A stretch of 64,000 bases of DNA, taken from assembly GCF_014384795.1 (NCBI RefSeq), contig NZ_JACRSR010000001.1, positions 1,116,001 through 1,180,000 on the forward strand, in the 5' to 3' direction. The notes under the pieces are model-generated. The model was given only the letters and a program-made list of their open reading frames with translations, was not told the DNA's origin and did no database searches. Shown here piece by piece: positions 26,165 through 33,955 of the stretch (position 1 is its first letter; each line of letters starts with the position of its first letter). Position numbers and translations under genes: made by a program. Origin of the DNA: Gehongia tenuis. GTDB lineage: Bacteria > Bacillota > Clostridia > Christensenellales > NSJ-53.

Positions 26165-27028
26165 CTAACGGTTTTTTCTGGACATGTTCCAGGTGGCCAG
26201 TGCGAAGAAGATCACCGCCGTGGCAGCCAAGATGGCCACACTGCCCCAGGGGCCCAGGCTTTCCCCTCCAAAATTGAAGGATACGCCCATCTCCTGTTCA
26301 AATTCCTCAACCATGCCGGCCGGAGCACCGGCAAAAGCGGCCTCGATGGGCCTGGCCATCATGACCTGGCGGAACAGTACGCCGGCATGGGAGACCGGAA
26401 AAATCTTGATGATGAACTGCACCGCCGAGGGCAGATTTCCAATGGGGATATAAATGCCGGTCACGAAACCGATCATGGTGCCCAGTACCGTACTGGCTGT
26501 GGCAAAAGCGTTGACGCTCTTGAAGAAGGATATCAAGAAAAACACCATGGCACTGCTGGCAAACACGGAAAGCAGCATGATCAAAATCACCTGCACAAGC
26601 TCAAAAAGGGTGAGGAGCGAGCCGCCGTAGGCCACGACATAGATCTCCGCCAGAACAAGCGCTGCAAGGCTCATGATCATGCCCACCACAAAGGCGCTGG
26701 TCACATACCCAAGGACGAGAGAAGTTCTGCGGATGGGTGCGGTGGTGAAGTCCCGCATGATGTTCTTCGCCCGGTCCTCCACCATGATGCCAAAGGCGCC
26801 CATGGTGGTGGTAATGGCGGTCACGGCCAGCATACCCGCCATGATCCAGTTATCCAGCATGTGCACCGCGTCATCCCCCATGCCTTCAAACCCGGTCATG
26901 ATGGTGTCCCGAAGGAATAGGACATACAGTCCGATAATGATAAATACCGCCAGCAGGGAGAAGAAAACCGAACTCTTATCCCGAAAAAAGACCTTAAGAT
27001 TTCTCTTCAGCAAGCTCCAAACGATCAT
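26165..27028 (-). CDS. ABC-2 type transporter permease
   Basis: A 287-residue membrane protein with six hydrophobic segments of the ABC-2/DrrB type; it pairs with the ATPase encoded directly upstream. The ATG at 27028 overlaps the ATPase stop in an ATGA motif, which is why the longer frame to 27085 is rejected. Likely exports a drug-like or lipid molecule; this is inferred from the family only. Confidence 0.9.
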   Translation of the reverse strand: MIVWSLLKRNLKVFFRDKSSVFFSLLAVFIIIGLYVLFLRDTIMTGFEGMGDDAVHMLDNWIMAGMLAVTAITTTMGAFGIMVEDRAKNIMRDFTTAPIRRTSLVLGYVTSAFVVGMIMSLAALVLAEIYVVAYGGSLLTLFELVQVILIMLLSVFASSAMVFFLISFFKSVNAFATASTVLGTMIGFVTGIYIPIGNLPSAVQFIIKIFPVSHAGVLFRQVMMARPIEAAFAGAPAGMVEEFEQEMGVSFNFGGESLGPWGSVAILAATAVIFFALATWNMSRKNR

Positions 27029-27942
27029 GCTTTTTCCTCCTCTTCGCCGGTGATGGCGATAAACGCGTCGTCCATGCTTCCGCAAACCACCTCGAAGATG
27101 GCAATATGGGGTTTAAGGGCGTCCAGCAATGCAATGGCGTCGGTGGTCTGTTCCAGCTGCACCGATATTACGCCGTTGTGTTCCTCATAGGCCCTATTCT
27201 GTGCTGTGAGCGTCTCCACCACCCCCTCCCGGTTGGAGGGCTGAATGAACAGATGATCGGAGCTGTAGGCTTCCCTGAGCTCGGCAGGGGTGCCGGTCGC
27301 CTTGAGCTTTCCGTCCACGATCACCGCCACGTAATCCGCTTTGGCCGCCTCCTCCATATAATGGGTGGTGAGAAAAACCGTCATCCCCTCCGTCTGCTGG
27401 AGGTTTCGGATGGTGTTCCAAACGCTTTGCCGCGTTTTGGGGTCAAGGCCTGTGGTGGGCTCGTCCAAAAACAGAATCTCCGGCGTGTTCACCAAAGCCC
27501 GGGCGATATCCACCCGCCTGCGCTGACCGCCGGACAGCTTGCCGTAAGGCCGATTCAGAATGGATTCCACCTCGGCGGCCTTGCTGGCCCGATTTACCGC
27601 CTCCCGCAGCGCTTTGCCTCCAAGACCATAGAAGCTGCCCCGGGTCACAAGATTTTCCCGCACGGTGAGCAGGGGGTCCAGCACGCTCTCCTGAAAAACC
27701 ACGCCAATCTTTCGGCGGATGCTGTCATCCTCCCGGCCAAGCGCATGTCCGCTCACCAATATGCTGCCGCCGTCCGGTTTCAGCAGTGTGCAGATCATAT
27801 TGATGGTGGTGGATTTTCCCGCACCGTTGGGCCCGAGAAAAGCGAAAAGATGGCCCTTCTGTACGTAAAAATCGATGCCTTTTACCGCCTCCACGGTGCC
27901 AAAACTTTTTTTGAGGCCCTCCACCTCAATGATCTTTTTCAT
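27025..27942 (-). CDS. ABC transporter ATP-binding protein (DrrA-like)
   Basis: A 305-residue ABC ATPase. Walker A G-P-N-G-A-G-K-S-T near residue 40, signature L-S-G-G-Q near 137, Walker B L-F-L-D-E-P near 157 and the switch His near 192 are all intact. The C-terminal extension ending near D-D-A-F-I-A-I-T-G is typical of DrrA-type daunorubicin-resistance ATPases. Co-translated with the permease gene. Confidence 0.93.
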   Translation of the reverse strand: MKKIIEVEGLKKSFGTVEAVKGIDFYVQKGHLFAFLGPNGAGKSTTINMICTLLKPDGGSILVSGHALGREDDSIRRKIGVVFQESVLDPLLTVRENLVTRGSFYGLGGKALREAVNRASKAAEVESILNRPYGKLSGGQRRRVDIARALVNTPEILFLDEPTTGLDPKTRQSVWNTIRNLQQTEGMTVFLTTHYMEEAAKADYVAVIVDGKLKATGTPAELREAYSSDHLFIQPSNREGVVETLTAQNRAYEEHNGVISVQLEQTTDAIALLDALKPHIAIFEVVCGSMDDAFIAITGEEEEKA

Positions 27943-27959
27943 AGGTCACCTCCAAGAGA

Positions 27960-29537
27960 TTATTGCTGATAGACCTTTCTGCCTTCCTTGTAGGTTGCAA
28001 CAACGGGTATATCCGCCAGTTCCATGGGCTCGGCTGTCAGCGGATTTTTCCCAAGAACAACGAGATCGGCCAGTTTGCCCGCCTTGATGCTGCCCTTCTC
28101 GTTCTCTTCAAAATATTGATAGGCGGCGTTTCGTGTAACGGCCATGAGCGCGTCGTAAACCGATATCCGCTCCCCTTCGCCCAGCACCGTTCCGCCCTTC
28201 GTGAGCCGATTCACAGCGCACCATACGGTTTTCATCATGTCCGGCGGCACCACCGGTGTATCCTGATGGAAGGTATAGACGACGCCATCCTGAAGGGCCG
28301 TCTTGACGGGACTGATCCGGTTCGCCCGGGCCTCCCCGAGGTTCACGCGATGCACATCGCCCCAAAAATAAGTGTGGGCCACAAAAAAGGAGGCGATTAT
28401 GGGAAGCTCTGCCATGATCTTCAACTGATCCGGCCGCACCGTCTGCGCGTGAATCATCACCGGCCGGATAGCTTTGGGACACTTTTGCAGCGCCCGTTCC
28501 ATAGCGTCAATGTACTGCTGGGCCGCCGCATCCCCGTTGCAATGAACGAGAAGCTGCCGCTCCTCCCTGAGCGCTGTTTCGATCATGGTTCGGACCTCAT
28601 CGTCCCCATGGATGGGATAGCCGCGATAGCCATCCTCCCCGTTGGCATAGGGTTCGGACATCCAGGCCGTGCGGCCCTGGGGTGAACCATCCAAAAACAT
28701 CTTATATCCGCCAAGACGCAGGCGGTGGACATAGTTTTGATATTGGGGGTTGCCGCGCAGAATATCAGCTTCCTCCAAGTCCACATAGCCCACCACATCC
28801 AAAATGAGGCGCTCTGTCCGTGCGGCCGCCTCCAGGACACGCCACTCCGCCTCCCGAACCAAGCCATCCTGGGCCGTGGTGATGCCATAGCTGAGATACA
28901 CCCTTTGAGCTTCGTCCAAAAGGGCCAGCGTCTCCTCCATTGTGGGCCGCATAACGCCCGCTGAACGCTGCGTAAAGGCCCGCTCCTCCAGATAGCCGGT
29001 GGGCTCGCCCTCCCTTCTGCCGATCACACCGCCCTCAGGATCGGGCGTATCCTTGTCAATCCCAAGCTCCTGAAGACCAAGGCTGTTTACCACCCCCATA
29101 TGGCCGGAAGCATGTGCGATCAGAACGGGGCAGTCCGGCGAAGCATCGTCCAAATCCCAGCGGGTGGGATGGCGGCCCTCCGCAAGATCATTGTGATCAT
29201 AGCCAAAACCCACGATCCATTTCCCCGCAGCAACCTTCCGTTCCTTGGCATAGGTGCGAATCCGATCACGGACCTCGTCCAAACTTTCAGCCCCGGCAAG
29301 GGAGACAATGCCAAGGGTGGTCGCAAAGGATGTGATGTGGCTGTGGGCGTCAATGAACGCAGGCATAAGGGTTTGGCCCTCAAGATCCACTCTTTCCGCC
29401 TTGGGTGCAAAATTAAGCGCTTCCTCCAAGGTCCCCACCCTGGCAATTCTGCCGTCTTCAACCACCACCGCTTCCGGCCGATCCTCCCGTGCCTCCATAG
29501 TCAAAATATCGCCATGATAAAAAAGCATACTATCCAT
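27960..29537 (-). CDS. Amidohydrolase family protein (YtcJ-like)
   Basis: A 525-residue metal-dependent hydrolase of the amidohydrolase superfamily, YtcJ/AmdHd3 type. Metal ligands are visible in D-A-H-S-H near residue 66, later His residues in V-H-C-N-G-D-A and M-I-H-A-Q, and D-T-P-V-V near the end. The start is ambiguous: ATG at 29537 has AAAGG at good distance; a GTG at 29546 is 1 nt from it. It sits in the same run as the ABC exporter genes, 17 nt before the ATPase gene. Confidence 0.88.
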   Translation of the reverse strand: MDSMLFYHGDILTMEAREDRPEAVVVEDGRIARVGTLEEALNFAPKAERVDLEGQTLMPAFIDAHSHITSFATTLGIVSLAGAESLDEVRDRIRTYAKERKVAAGKWIVGFGYDHNDLAEGRHPTRWDLDDASPDCPVLIAHASGHMGVVNSLGLQELGIDKDTPDPEGGVIGRREGEPTGYLEERAFTQRSAGVMRPTMEETLALLDEAQRVYLSYGITTAQDGLVREAEWRVLEAAARTERLILDVVGYVDLEEADILRGNPQYQNYVHRLRLGGYKMFLDGSPQGRTAWMSEPYANGEDGYRGYPIHGDDEVRTMIETALREERQLLVHCNGDAAAQQYIDAMERALQKCPKAIRPVMIHAQTVRPDQLKIMAELPIIASFFVAHTYFWGDVHRVNLGEARANRISPVKTALQDGVVYTFHQDTPVVPPDMMKTVWCAVNRLTKGGTVLGEGERISVYDALMAVTRNAAYQYFEENEKGSIKAGKLADLVVLGKNPLTAEPMELADIPVVATYKEGRKVYQQ

Positions 29538-29583
29538 CCATTTCACACCTTTCCGCCCCTAGCTTTCCACCGGCTTTGTGAGG

Positions 29584-30498
29584 TCATTCCATTTCACCAA
29601 AGAGACGCTGGGTTTCCTCCTTCGTGTAGAGAACCTCGGCATCTTTGGGAAGATCCCGTACATGTTCAAGATGCAGGAAAACCCTGCTGCTGTCCCCTTC
29701 GGGATAGGGGTAGCCAAAATGCTGCGCTATCTCCCGGGCCAGCCGGTCAAAGAGCCGCTGCATGGCCATGAGGCTGTCCCATACGGCCTCCCTACGAGCG
29801 GTGGGATAGGTGGCAAGATAGGCCGCAAAGAGCTCCGGCTCCAGGTATTGCTCAAAGTATTTGCCCGCCTTCCCGGCGCTAACCTCGAAGCCGTGGCGGA
29901 TGCCGATGTGCCATTCAAGGGCGCGGGCCAGCATCTCCCGGACCGGAACGTTCAGCATCTCCAGTGCATAGGGAATCTCCACCCGCCAAAGGCCCTTGGC
30001 CACATAGGGACTGACCCAGAAGAATTCATTGCAGCTGTCGAGAAATTCCTTCTCCGTGGGAGGCTTGATCCAATAGTCCCGATCGGAGGGCTTCCCCACC
30101 TCAGGCAGGATTCCGTCCTTATCCAAAAGCACGATGGTTTGGGAGTCCCGTCCCACATATTCATCGGTTTTTTCTGGAGAAACCAGGGTGAGATCCAGAC
30201 GGTTTCCATCGGTAAACTGCATGAGGTAGGCAAAAGCGCCCTTCCGCACCTCACCGGGATAGATTTGGGTGGTATCCGGCATCTGCATCACCAATCTGTT
30301 TCCGAATCGATCGATCCAATGGGGATCTTCGGTGAAGTCCGCAAGCCTTGTCACCCCGTAGACGATATCGTAATCCTGAAAAATATCCGCTTTAGCCCCC
30401 GGGTTGGCTCTCGAGCCGTTCATCACAACATAGCGGATTCGCTCATCCTCTCGGGCCGTGGATAGGATAAGTTCCATCATTTCCTTTTCGCTTCGCAT
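29584..30498 (-). CDS. Aminoglycoside 6-adenylyltransferase-like protein
   Basis: A 304-residue protein of the streptomycin adenylyltransferase family (ANT(6)/AadE-like). The nucleotidyltransferase core shows N-G-S-R-A-N-P near residue 27 and the metal-binding D-Y-D-I-V near 42, followed by the helical C-terminal domain. Family members adenylylate streptomycin, but many chromosomal homologues have no proven resistance role. It lies 8 nt after the alarmone synthetase gene in the same direction. Confidence 0.85.
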   Translation of the reverse strand: MRSEKEMMELILSTAREDERIRYVVMNGSRANPGAKADIFQDYDIVYGVTRLADFTEDPHWIDRFGNRLVMQMPDTTQIYPGEVRKGAFAYLMQFTDGNRLDLTLVSPEKTDEYVGRDSQTIVLLDKDGILPEVGKPSDRDYWIKPPTEKEFLDSCNEFFWVSPYVAKGLWRVEIPYALEMLNVPVREMLARALEWHIGIRHGFEVSAGKAGKYFEQYLEPELFAAYLATYPTARREAVWDSLMAMQRLFDRLAREIAQHFGYPYPEGDSSRVFLHLEHVRDLPKDAEVLYTKEETQRLFGEME

Positions 30499-30506
30499 GC
30501 GTCCTC

Positions 30507-31184
30507 CTAATCCGTACCGTTCAAAATATTATGGATCTGCTGCATCTTTTGATCGGTGGCAGCGATCACATCGGCACATTCCTTGAGATCCCGGCTCACC
30601 GAAGGCGGCACCTTGTCCACGCCTTTGTAGCGCAGCTGATGCTCCAGGCTCGCCCAAAAATCCATGGCGATGGTGCGGATCTGCACCTCCACCCGGGTGG
30701 GCTCACAGTGGTTGGAGAAAAACACCGGCACCTCCACAACCAGATGAAGGCTCCGATAGCCATTGGGCTTGGGATTCTGGATGTAATCCTTGCGCTGAAT
30801 CAGCCGAATATCGTCCTGTCTTATCAGCATCTCCGCCAGGGTATAGATATCCTCCACAAAGGAGCATACCACCCGAATGCCCGCAATATCGTTAAGGTTT
30901 TCCCGGGCCGAAGATACGCTCACCTCAAAGCCCCGCCGGGCAAGTTTGTCCAGCAGACTTTTGGGCGATTTCACCCGGGCCTTCATGTACTCAATGGGAT
31001 TCCTCTGCCACTGAATTTTAAATTCATCGTCCAATATCTCAAACTTTGTGCGGATCTCCCGAATTGCCGAATGATAGACCAGATACATCTCCTGGGCGGC
31101 TTCAAAGCTGCCCTGCAGATTCATAGCCAAGGCCAGGATCTCATCTCGGGAAAAGGGCATCTTGCTCAGCTCACGTTGTTCCAT
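30507..31184 (-). CDS. Small alarmone synthetase (GTP pyrophosphokinase, RelP/RelQ type)
   Basis: A 225-residue stand-alone RelA/SpoT synthetase domain that makes (p)ppGpp from GTP/GDP and ATP. Marks: the conserved D-I-A-G-I-R-V near residue 97, Y-I-Q-N-P-K-P-N-G-Y-R-S-L-H near 133-146 and E-V-Q-I-R-T near 165. It lacks the HD hydrolase, TGS and ACT domains of long Rel. It is the first gene of a run continuing with aadE-like, amidohydrolase, ABC exporter, corA and MFS genes. A TATAAT on the minus strand at 31200-31205 may serve it. Confidence 0.92.
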   Translation of the reverse strand: MEQRELSKMPFSRDEILALAMNLQGSFEAAQEMYLVYHSAIREIRTKFEILDDEFKIQWQRNPIEYMKARVKSPKSLLDKLARRGFEVSVSSARENLNDIAGIRVVCSFVEDIYTLAEMLIRQDDIRLIQRKDYIQNPKPNGYRSLHLVVEVPVFFSNHCEPTRVEVQIRTIAMDFWASLEHQLRYKGVDKVPPSVSRDLKECADVIAATDQKMQQIHNILNGTD

Positions 31185-31255
31185 TTTTCACGCTCCATCA
31201 TTATAATTTGGACCTAACAAGATTCCATAAGACCCACGCTTTTCCCTGCCTCAAT

Positions 31256-31283
31256 TATAAAAAGGACGCCCTAAGGCGTCCTC
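31256..31283 (-). terminator. Terminator of the TIM-barrel amidohydrolase gene
   Basis: Leftwards: AGGACGCC-TTA-GGGCGTCCT followed by TTTTTATAATTG. The stem begins within the stop codon of the gene. Confidence 0.85.
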
Positions 31284-32085
31284 ATTCCGTCATATCAAAG
31301 AGTGTTTCAAAGGTTCTGTAAAAAATTTGGTCCCGTTCCACCTCGGTCAGCGGCAAAGCCATAAACCGGTTCAACTCCTCCACATGATCCCACATGGGAA
31401 AATCGGTGCCAAACATGAAGTGATCCGCTCCAAAATGGTGAATCATGTCCACCGCAGCGGCCTTGTCCAGCATGAACAAGCTGCTGGAGGTATCCAGAAA
31501 AATCCGCTCCGACTCAAGACACTGGAAGGCCTCCTCCCAACGGCGGTATCCGCCAAAATGAGCGGCGATGCACACGAGATCGGGCACCCTGTCCACCAGG
31601 TTTCTCAGCCTATGCGGCGCTGAATAATCGTAGCGGTCATCCCCCGTGTGAAATAGAATGGGCAGCCCCGCTTCGGCGATCCTTCTGTACATAGGCATCA
31701 TGGCCTCGTCATCAATGTAAAACTTTTGAAAATCGGGATGAAACTTGACCCCCTTAAGCCCCAGCTCCAGAATGTGATCGATCTCCTCCTCATAGTTCTC
31801 CAGCGCCTGGTGCAGGGCCGCAAACCCCATAAATTCGGGATATTTTTCGCATTTTTCATGGATGAAATTGTTGATGGACCGCACCTGTTTGGGGGTGGTG
31901 GCCACCGAACAGACCAGATACTTCGACACGCCGATACGCCGGCCGCTCTCCACCAAGGCATGGGGATAGCCAATCTGCCGCATGCCGATATCATAAAAAT
32001 CTCCCACTGACGCCGTAGCTTTTTCGGCAATCTTTCCCGGATAAATATGGGTGTGGGCGTCGTAAATCTTTCGTTGTTTGGTCAT
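31282..32085 (-). CDS. Amidohydrolase-2 family TIM-barrel metal hydrolase
   Basis: A 267-residue protein of the amidohydrolase-2 family (ACMSD-like decarboxylases and hydrolases). D-A-H-T-H near residue 9 gives the first two metal ligands; K-F-H-P-D-F, F-H-T-G-D and A-A-H-F-G-G supply others, and F-G-T-D-F-P near 226 carries the last Asp. Substrate unknown. Monocistronic: own promoter and terminator. Confidence 0.88.
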   Translation of the reverse strand: MTKQRKIYDAHTHIYPGKIAEKATASVGDFYDIGMRQIGYPHALVESGRRIGVSKYLVCSVATTPKQVRSINNFIHEKCEKYPEFMGFAALHQALENYEEEIDHILELGLKGVKFHPDFQKFYIDDEAMMPMYRRIAEAGLPILFHTGDDRYDYSAPHRLRNLVDRVPDLVCIAAHFGGYRRWEEAFQCLESERIFLDTSSSLFMLDKAAAVDMIHHFGADHFMFGTDFPMWDHVEELNRFMALPLTEVERDQIFYRTFETLFDMTE

Positions 32086-32108
32086 TCCAAATCCCTCCCG
32101 ACGATAAG

Positions 32109-32137
32109 ATTATACTCACAACAGCAAATCCCGTAAA
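32109..32137 (-). promoter_or_regulatory. Promoter of the TIM-barrel amidohydrolase gene
   Basis: Minus-strand TTTACG (32132-32137), 17 bp, TATAAT (32109-32114), 24 nt before the start codon. Confidence 0.65.
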
Positions 32138-32155
32138 CTATTTTCTAAGGACGGA

Positions 32156-32635
32156 TCAGTAGTTCAGCTCCTTGAGCAAACTGGACAGCACTTTAAGTCT
32201 TTCGCTCAAAAATTCGTCGTTTTGGGCGAGAGCGTCCCGAAATAGACGGATATCTTCATCGATGCGTTCATTGTCCGTGCAAACCTCCACCGTCATGGCG
32301 TCCCCCTGCAGGCCCACCCGGTCGATCCGAGGGTTTTCGGGGTCATACAGTTTCTCGTATCGATACGCCTCGCGAAAATACTGCAGCGTTCTGCACAAAA
32401 GAATGTTGAGATCCACGAGCCGGTGCAGGGGCAGTTCCTCCGACTGACGGGACCACTTCTCCCCGGTGTACCGCCATACCTTTGCAGAGATATCCACGTT
32501 TCCACGATCATTCCACTGAGCAAGGCCCAGAGAAAGCCCCTTCGCGTTCGAATGGTAGGCATCCCTGCCGTCCACGTTCTCATAATTTTCACATACAATC
32601 ACAGGCTTATGCTTCAAGCTGGTGGGAATCTTCAA
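32156..32635 (-). CDS. Conserved uncharacterised protein (DUF6530-like)
   Basis: A 159-residue soluble protein that starts at TTG (GAGGTG 7 nt upstream) with MKIPTSLKHKPVIV. I associate the N-terminal part, including G-L-S-L-G-L-A-Q-W-N-D-R and S-R-Q-S-E-E-L-P-L-H-R, with a small family of unknown function, probably DUF6530; this is from memory. No signal peptide or membrane helix; the C-terminal third is helical and charged. It has a perfect consensus promoter overlapped by a 33-bp imperfect palindrome, so it is probably strongly expressed only when a repressor leaves. Confidence 0.75.
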   Translation of the reverse strand: MKIPTSLKHKPVIVCENYENVDGRDAYHSNAKGLSLGLAQWNDRGNVDISAKVWRYTGEKWSRQSEELPLHRLVDLNILLCRTLQYFREAYRYEKLYDPENPRIDRVGLQGDAMTVEVCTDNERIDEDIRLFRDALAQNDEFLSERLKVLSSLLKELNY

Positions 32636-32650
32636 TTTGTTTCACCTCAA

Positions 32651-32715
32651 ATTACTTAATCACTAATTTAGTAAATCAGTAATTAGATTATAGCGCTCCC
32701 ATTCCTATCTGTCAA
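32651..32715 (-). promoter_or_regulatory. Perfect promoter with palindromic operator before the DUF6530-like gene
   Basis: Minus-strand TTGACA (32710-32715), 17 bp, TATAAT (32687-32692): both hexamers match consensus. Immediately downstream, 32651-32683 is a 33-bp imperfect palindrome with the core ACTAA-N-TTAGT and outer arms ATTACT/AGTAAT; 26 of 33 positions are symmetric. It covers the expected start of transcription, as a repressor site would. Confidence 0.75.
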
Positions 32716-32717
32716 AC

Positions 32718-32745
32718 AAAAAAGGAGCCGATTCCGGCTCCTTTT
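32718..32745 (-). terminator. Terminator after the 38-residue gene
   Basis: AAAAGGAGCCG / CGGCTCCTTTT stem (11 bp, 32720-32730 with 32735-32745) with T residues on the left side, starting directly after the stop codon of the small gene. Confidence 0.9.
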
Positions 32746-32746
32746 C

Positions 32747-32863
32747 TTATACAGGGATTTTTGTCGTTCTCCTAAAATGCCTGCGGGTGATGGTAACCCG
32801 GACAAGATGCTCCTTGGGTTCCATGGTTTTTTTAACATGCTTGGGATGATTGCGGACTGTCAT
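32747..32863 (-). CDS. Small basic protein, 38 residues, unknown
   Basis: An ORF beginning MTVRNHPKHVKK and ending RRTTKIPV, with about half of its residues basic or polar and 17 Lys, Arg or His. Support for expression is unusually complete: extended -10 TGTTATAAT (32894-32902), a perfect AGGAGG 7 nt before the ATG, and a strong terminator just after the TAA. It has no hydrophobic stretch. It could be a nucleic-acid- or ribosome-binding peptide, but that is only suggested by charge. I do not recognise it. Confidence 0.7.
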   Translation of the reverse strand: MTVRNHPKHVKKTMEPKEHLVRVTITRRHFRRTTKIPV

Positions 32864-32893
32864 ACGCTTACCTCCTCGCCTTTGATGGGTAAG

Positions 32894-32902
32894 ATTATAA
32901 CA
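32894..32902 (-). promoter_or_regulatory. Extended -10 promoter of the 38-residue gene
   Basis: Minus-strand TG-T-TATAAT; transcription would begin near 32887, leaving a 24-nt leader with AGGAGG at 32871-32876. No clear -35. Confidence 0.6.
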
Positions 32903-32953
32903 CTCACGCCTTTGTTTGGATCACAAGGTCCTGTTAGGGTATTTTGTATGGCG

Positions 32954-33868
32954 TTAAAATTCTATAATGCCCTCTTCCGTCTCGGGCAGCAGTGCGTTTC
33001 TCCTGGCGGCAATCTTGTCCGCCGCAACGAGCGCGGTCACCGCTCCCAGGATCACCACGCAGCCGATCACCTTGCTCACGCCAAACCCCTCCCCCAAGAA
33101 CAGCCATCCGGCAAACACGCTGGAAATGGGTTCAAACATGGATAAAATGGAGGCCATGGACGCGCCCAGGGAACGAATGCCCAGCTGAAGCAAAATAAAG
33201 GCCACAATGGTGCAGGAAATACCCACGATACAGGTAAGCAGCAGGGCCTTCGGCGGAATATCAAAGATGATGGCGCCGGTGGGGATATCGTAGAAGAGCA
33301 TGATCACGGCCACGACCAAGGCGATATAAAAAGCCAGTTTGAAAGGATTCATATCCTTGATCCCCATTCGCTCGATACCCACCAGATAACCGGCATAGGT
33401 GACCCCGGAAAGCAGTGCGATGACAATGCCCAGCACCTTCATATCGCCGCTCTGCTCGAAGAAAAAGACAATTCCCAGCGTTGCGCCGGCAAGCGCAATG
33501 GTTTTAACCTTACCCAGCTTTTCCCGAAAGAAGATGCGGCAGATGAGCACCACAAATACGGGATAGAGAAAATGCAGTATCGTGGCCGTACCCACGCCCA
33601 CATAATTGTAGGATGAGGAAAGCGTAATACCCGTTGCGGCCCCCAGAAAGCTGACCAGCAAAATGGCCAGGGCTTCCTTCCGGTTCAGGCGAAGCGAGAT
33701 CCTTCGCGCCCAAAGCAGCACCAGCAGCACCGGAACCGCGGACAGGTTGCGGTAGAATGTCAAAGTAGCGGCATTGCTGCCCATCGCAAAGGTCAAGCTT
33801 GAAAGGACGGGTGTAACCCCAAAGATCACCGCCGATGCAATCGTGCAGAGGATCCCTTTCGTTTTTAT
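32954..33868 (-). CDS. EamA/DMT family transporter, probably starting at AUA
   Basis: A ten-helix drug/metabolite transporter with two EamA repeats, 304 residues if begun at 33868. The first ordinary start in frame is a GTG at 33829, but that would cut the first membrane helix in half. Upstream in the same frame the sequence reads I-K-T-K-G-I-L-C-T-I-A-S-A-V-I-F-G, the normal N-terminus of these proteins, and GGGGAGG lies 5 nt before the ATA codon at 33868. No ATG, GTG or TTG is available there. Either AUA is used, or an ATG was mutated and the gene is weakened. Substrate unknown. Confidence 0.85.
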   Translation of the reverse strand: MKTKGILCTIASAVIFGVTPVLSSLTFAMGSNAATLTFYRNLSAVPVLLVLLWARRISLRLNRKEALAILLVSFLGAATGITLSSSYNYVGVGTATILHFLYPVFVVLICRIFFREKLGKVKTIALAGATLGIVFFFEQSGDMKVLGIVIALLSGVTYAGYLVGIERMGIKDMNPFKLAFYIALVVAVIMLFYDIPTGAIIFDIPPKALLLTCIVGISCTIVAFILLQLGIRSLGASMASILSMFEPISSVFAGWLFLGEGFGVSKVIGCVVILGAVTALVAADKIAARRNALLPETEEGIIEF

Positions 33869-33885
33869 AGAAACCTCCCCCTCCC

Positions 33886-33911
33886 CAAAAAGATACCCGC
33901 CGTCCGGCGGG
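33886..33911 (-). terminator. GC-rich hairpin with T run before the EamA gene
   Basis: Leftwards CCCGCC-GGAC-GGCGGG (33896-33911) then TATCTTTTT. It can end the transcript of the PTS-EAL gene that stops at 33956. It also lies downstream of a possible EamA promoter, so it might act as an attenuator. Confidence 0.7.
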
Positions 33912-33921
33912 CACAGTCCCT

Positions 33922-33950
33922 ATTGTATCGACTTTTTATGATTTTAACAA
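33922..33950 (-). promoter_or_regulatory. Possible promoter for the EamA gene
   Basis: Minus-strand TTGTTA (33945-33950), 17 bp, TACAAT (33922-33927). The start of transcription would fall just before the GC-rich hairpin. Confidence 0.5.
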
Positions 33951-33955
33951 GATCT

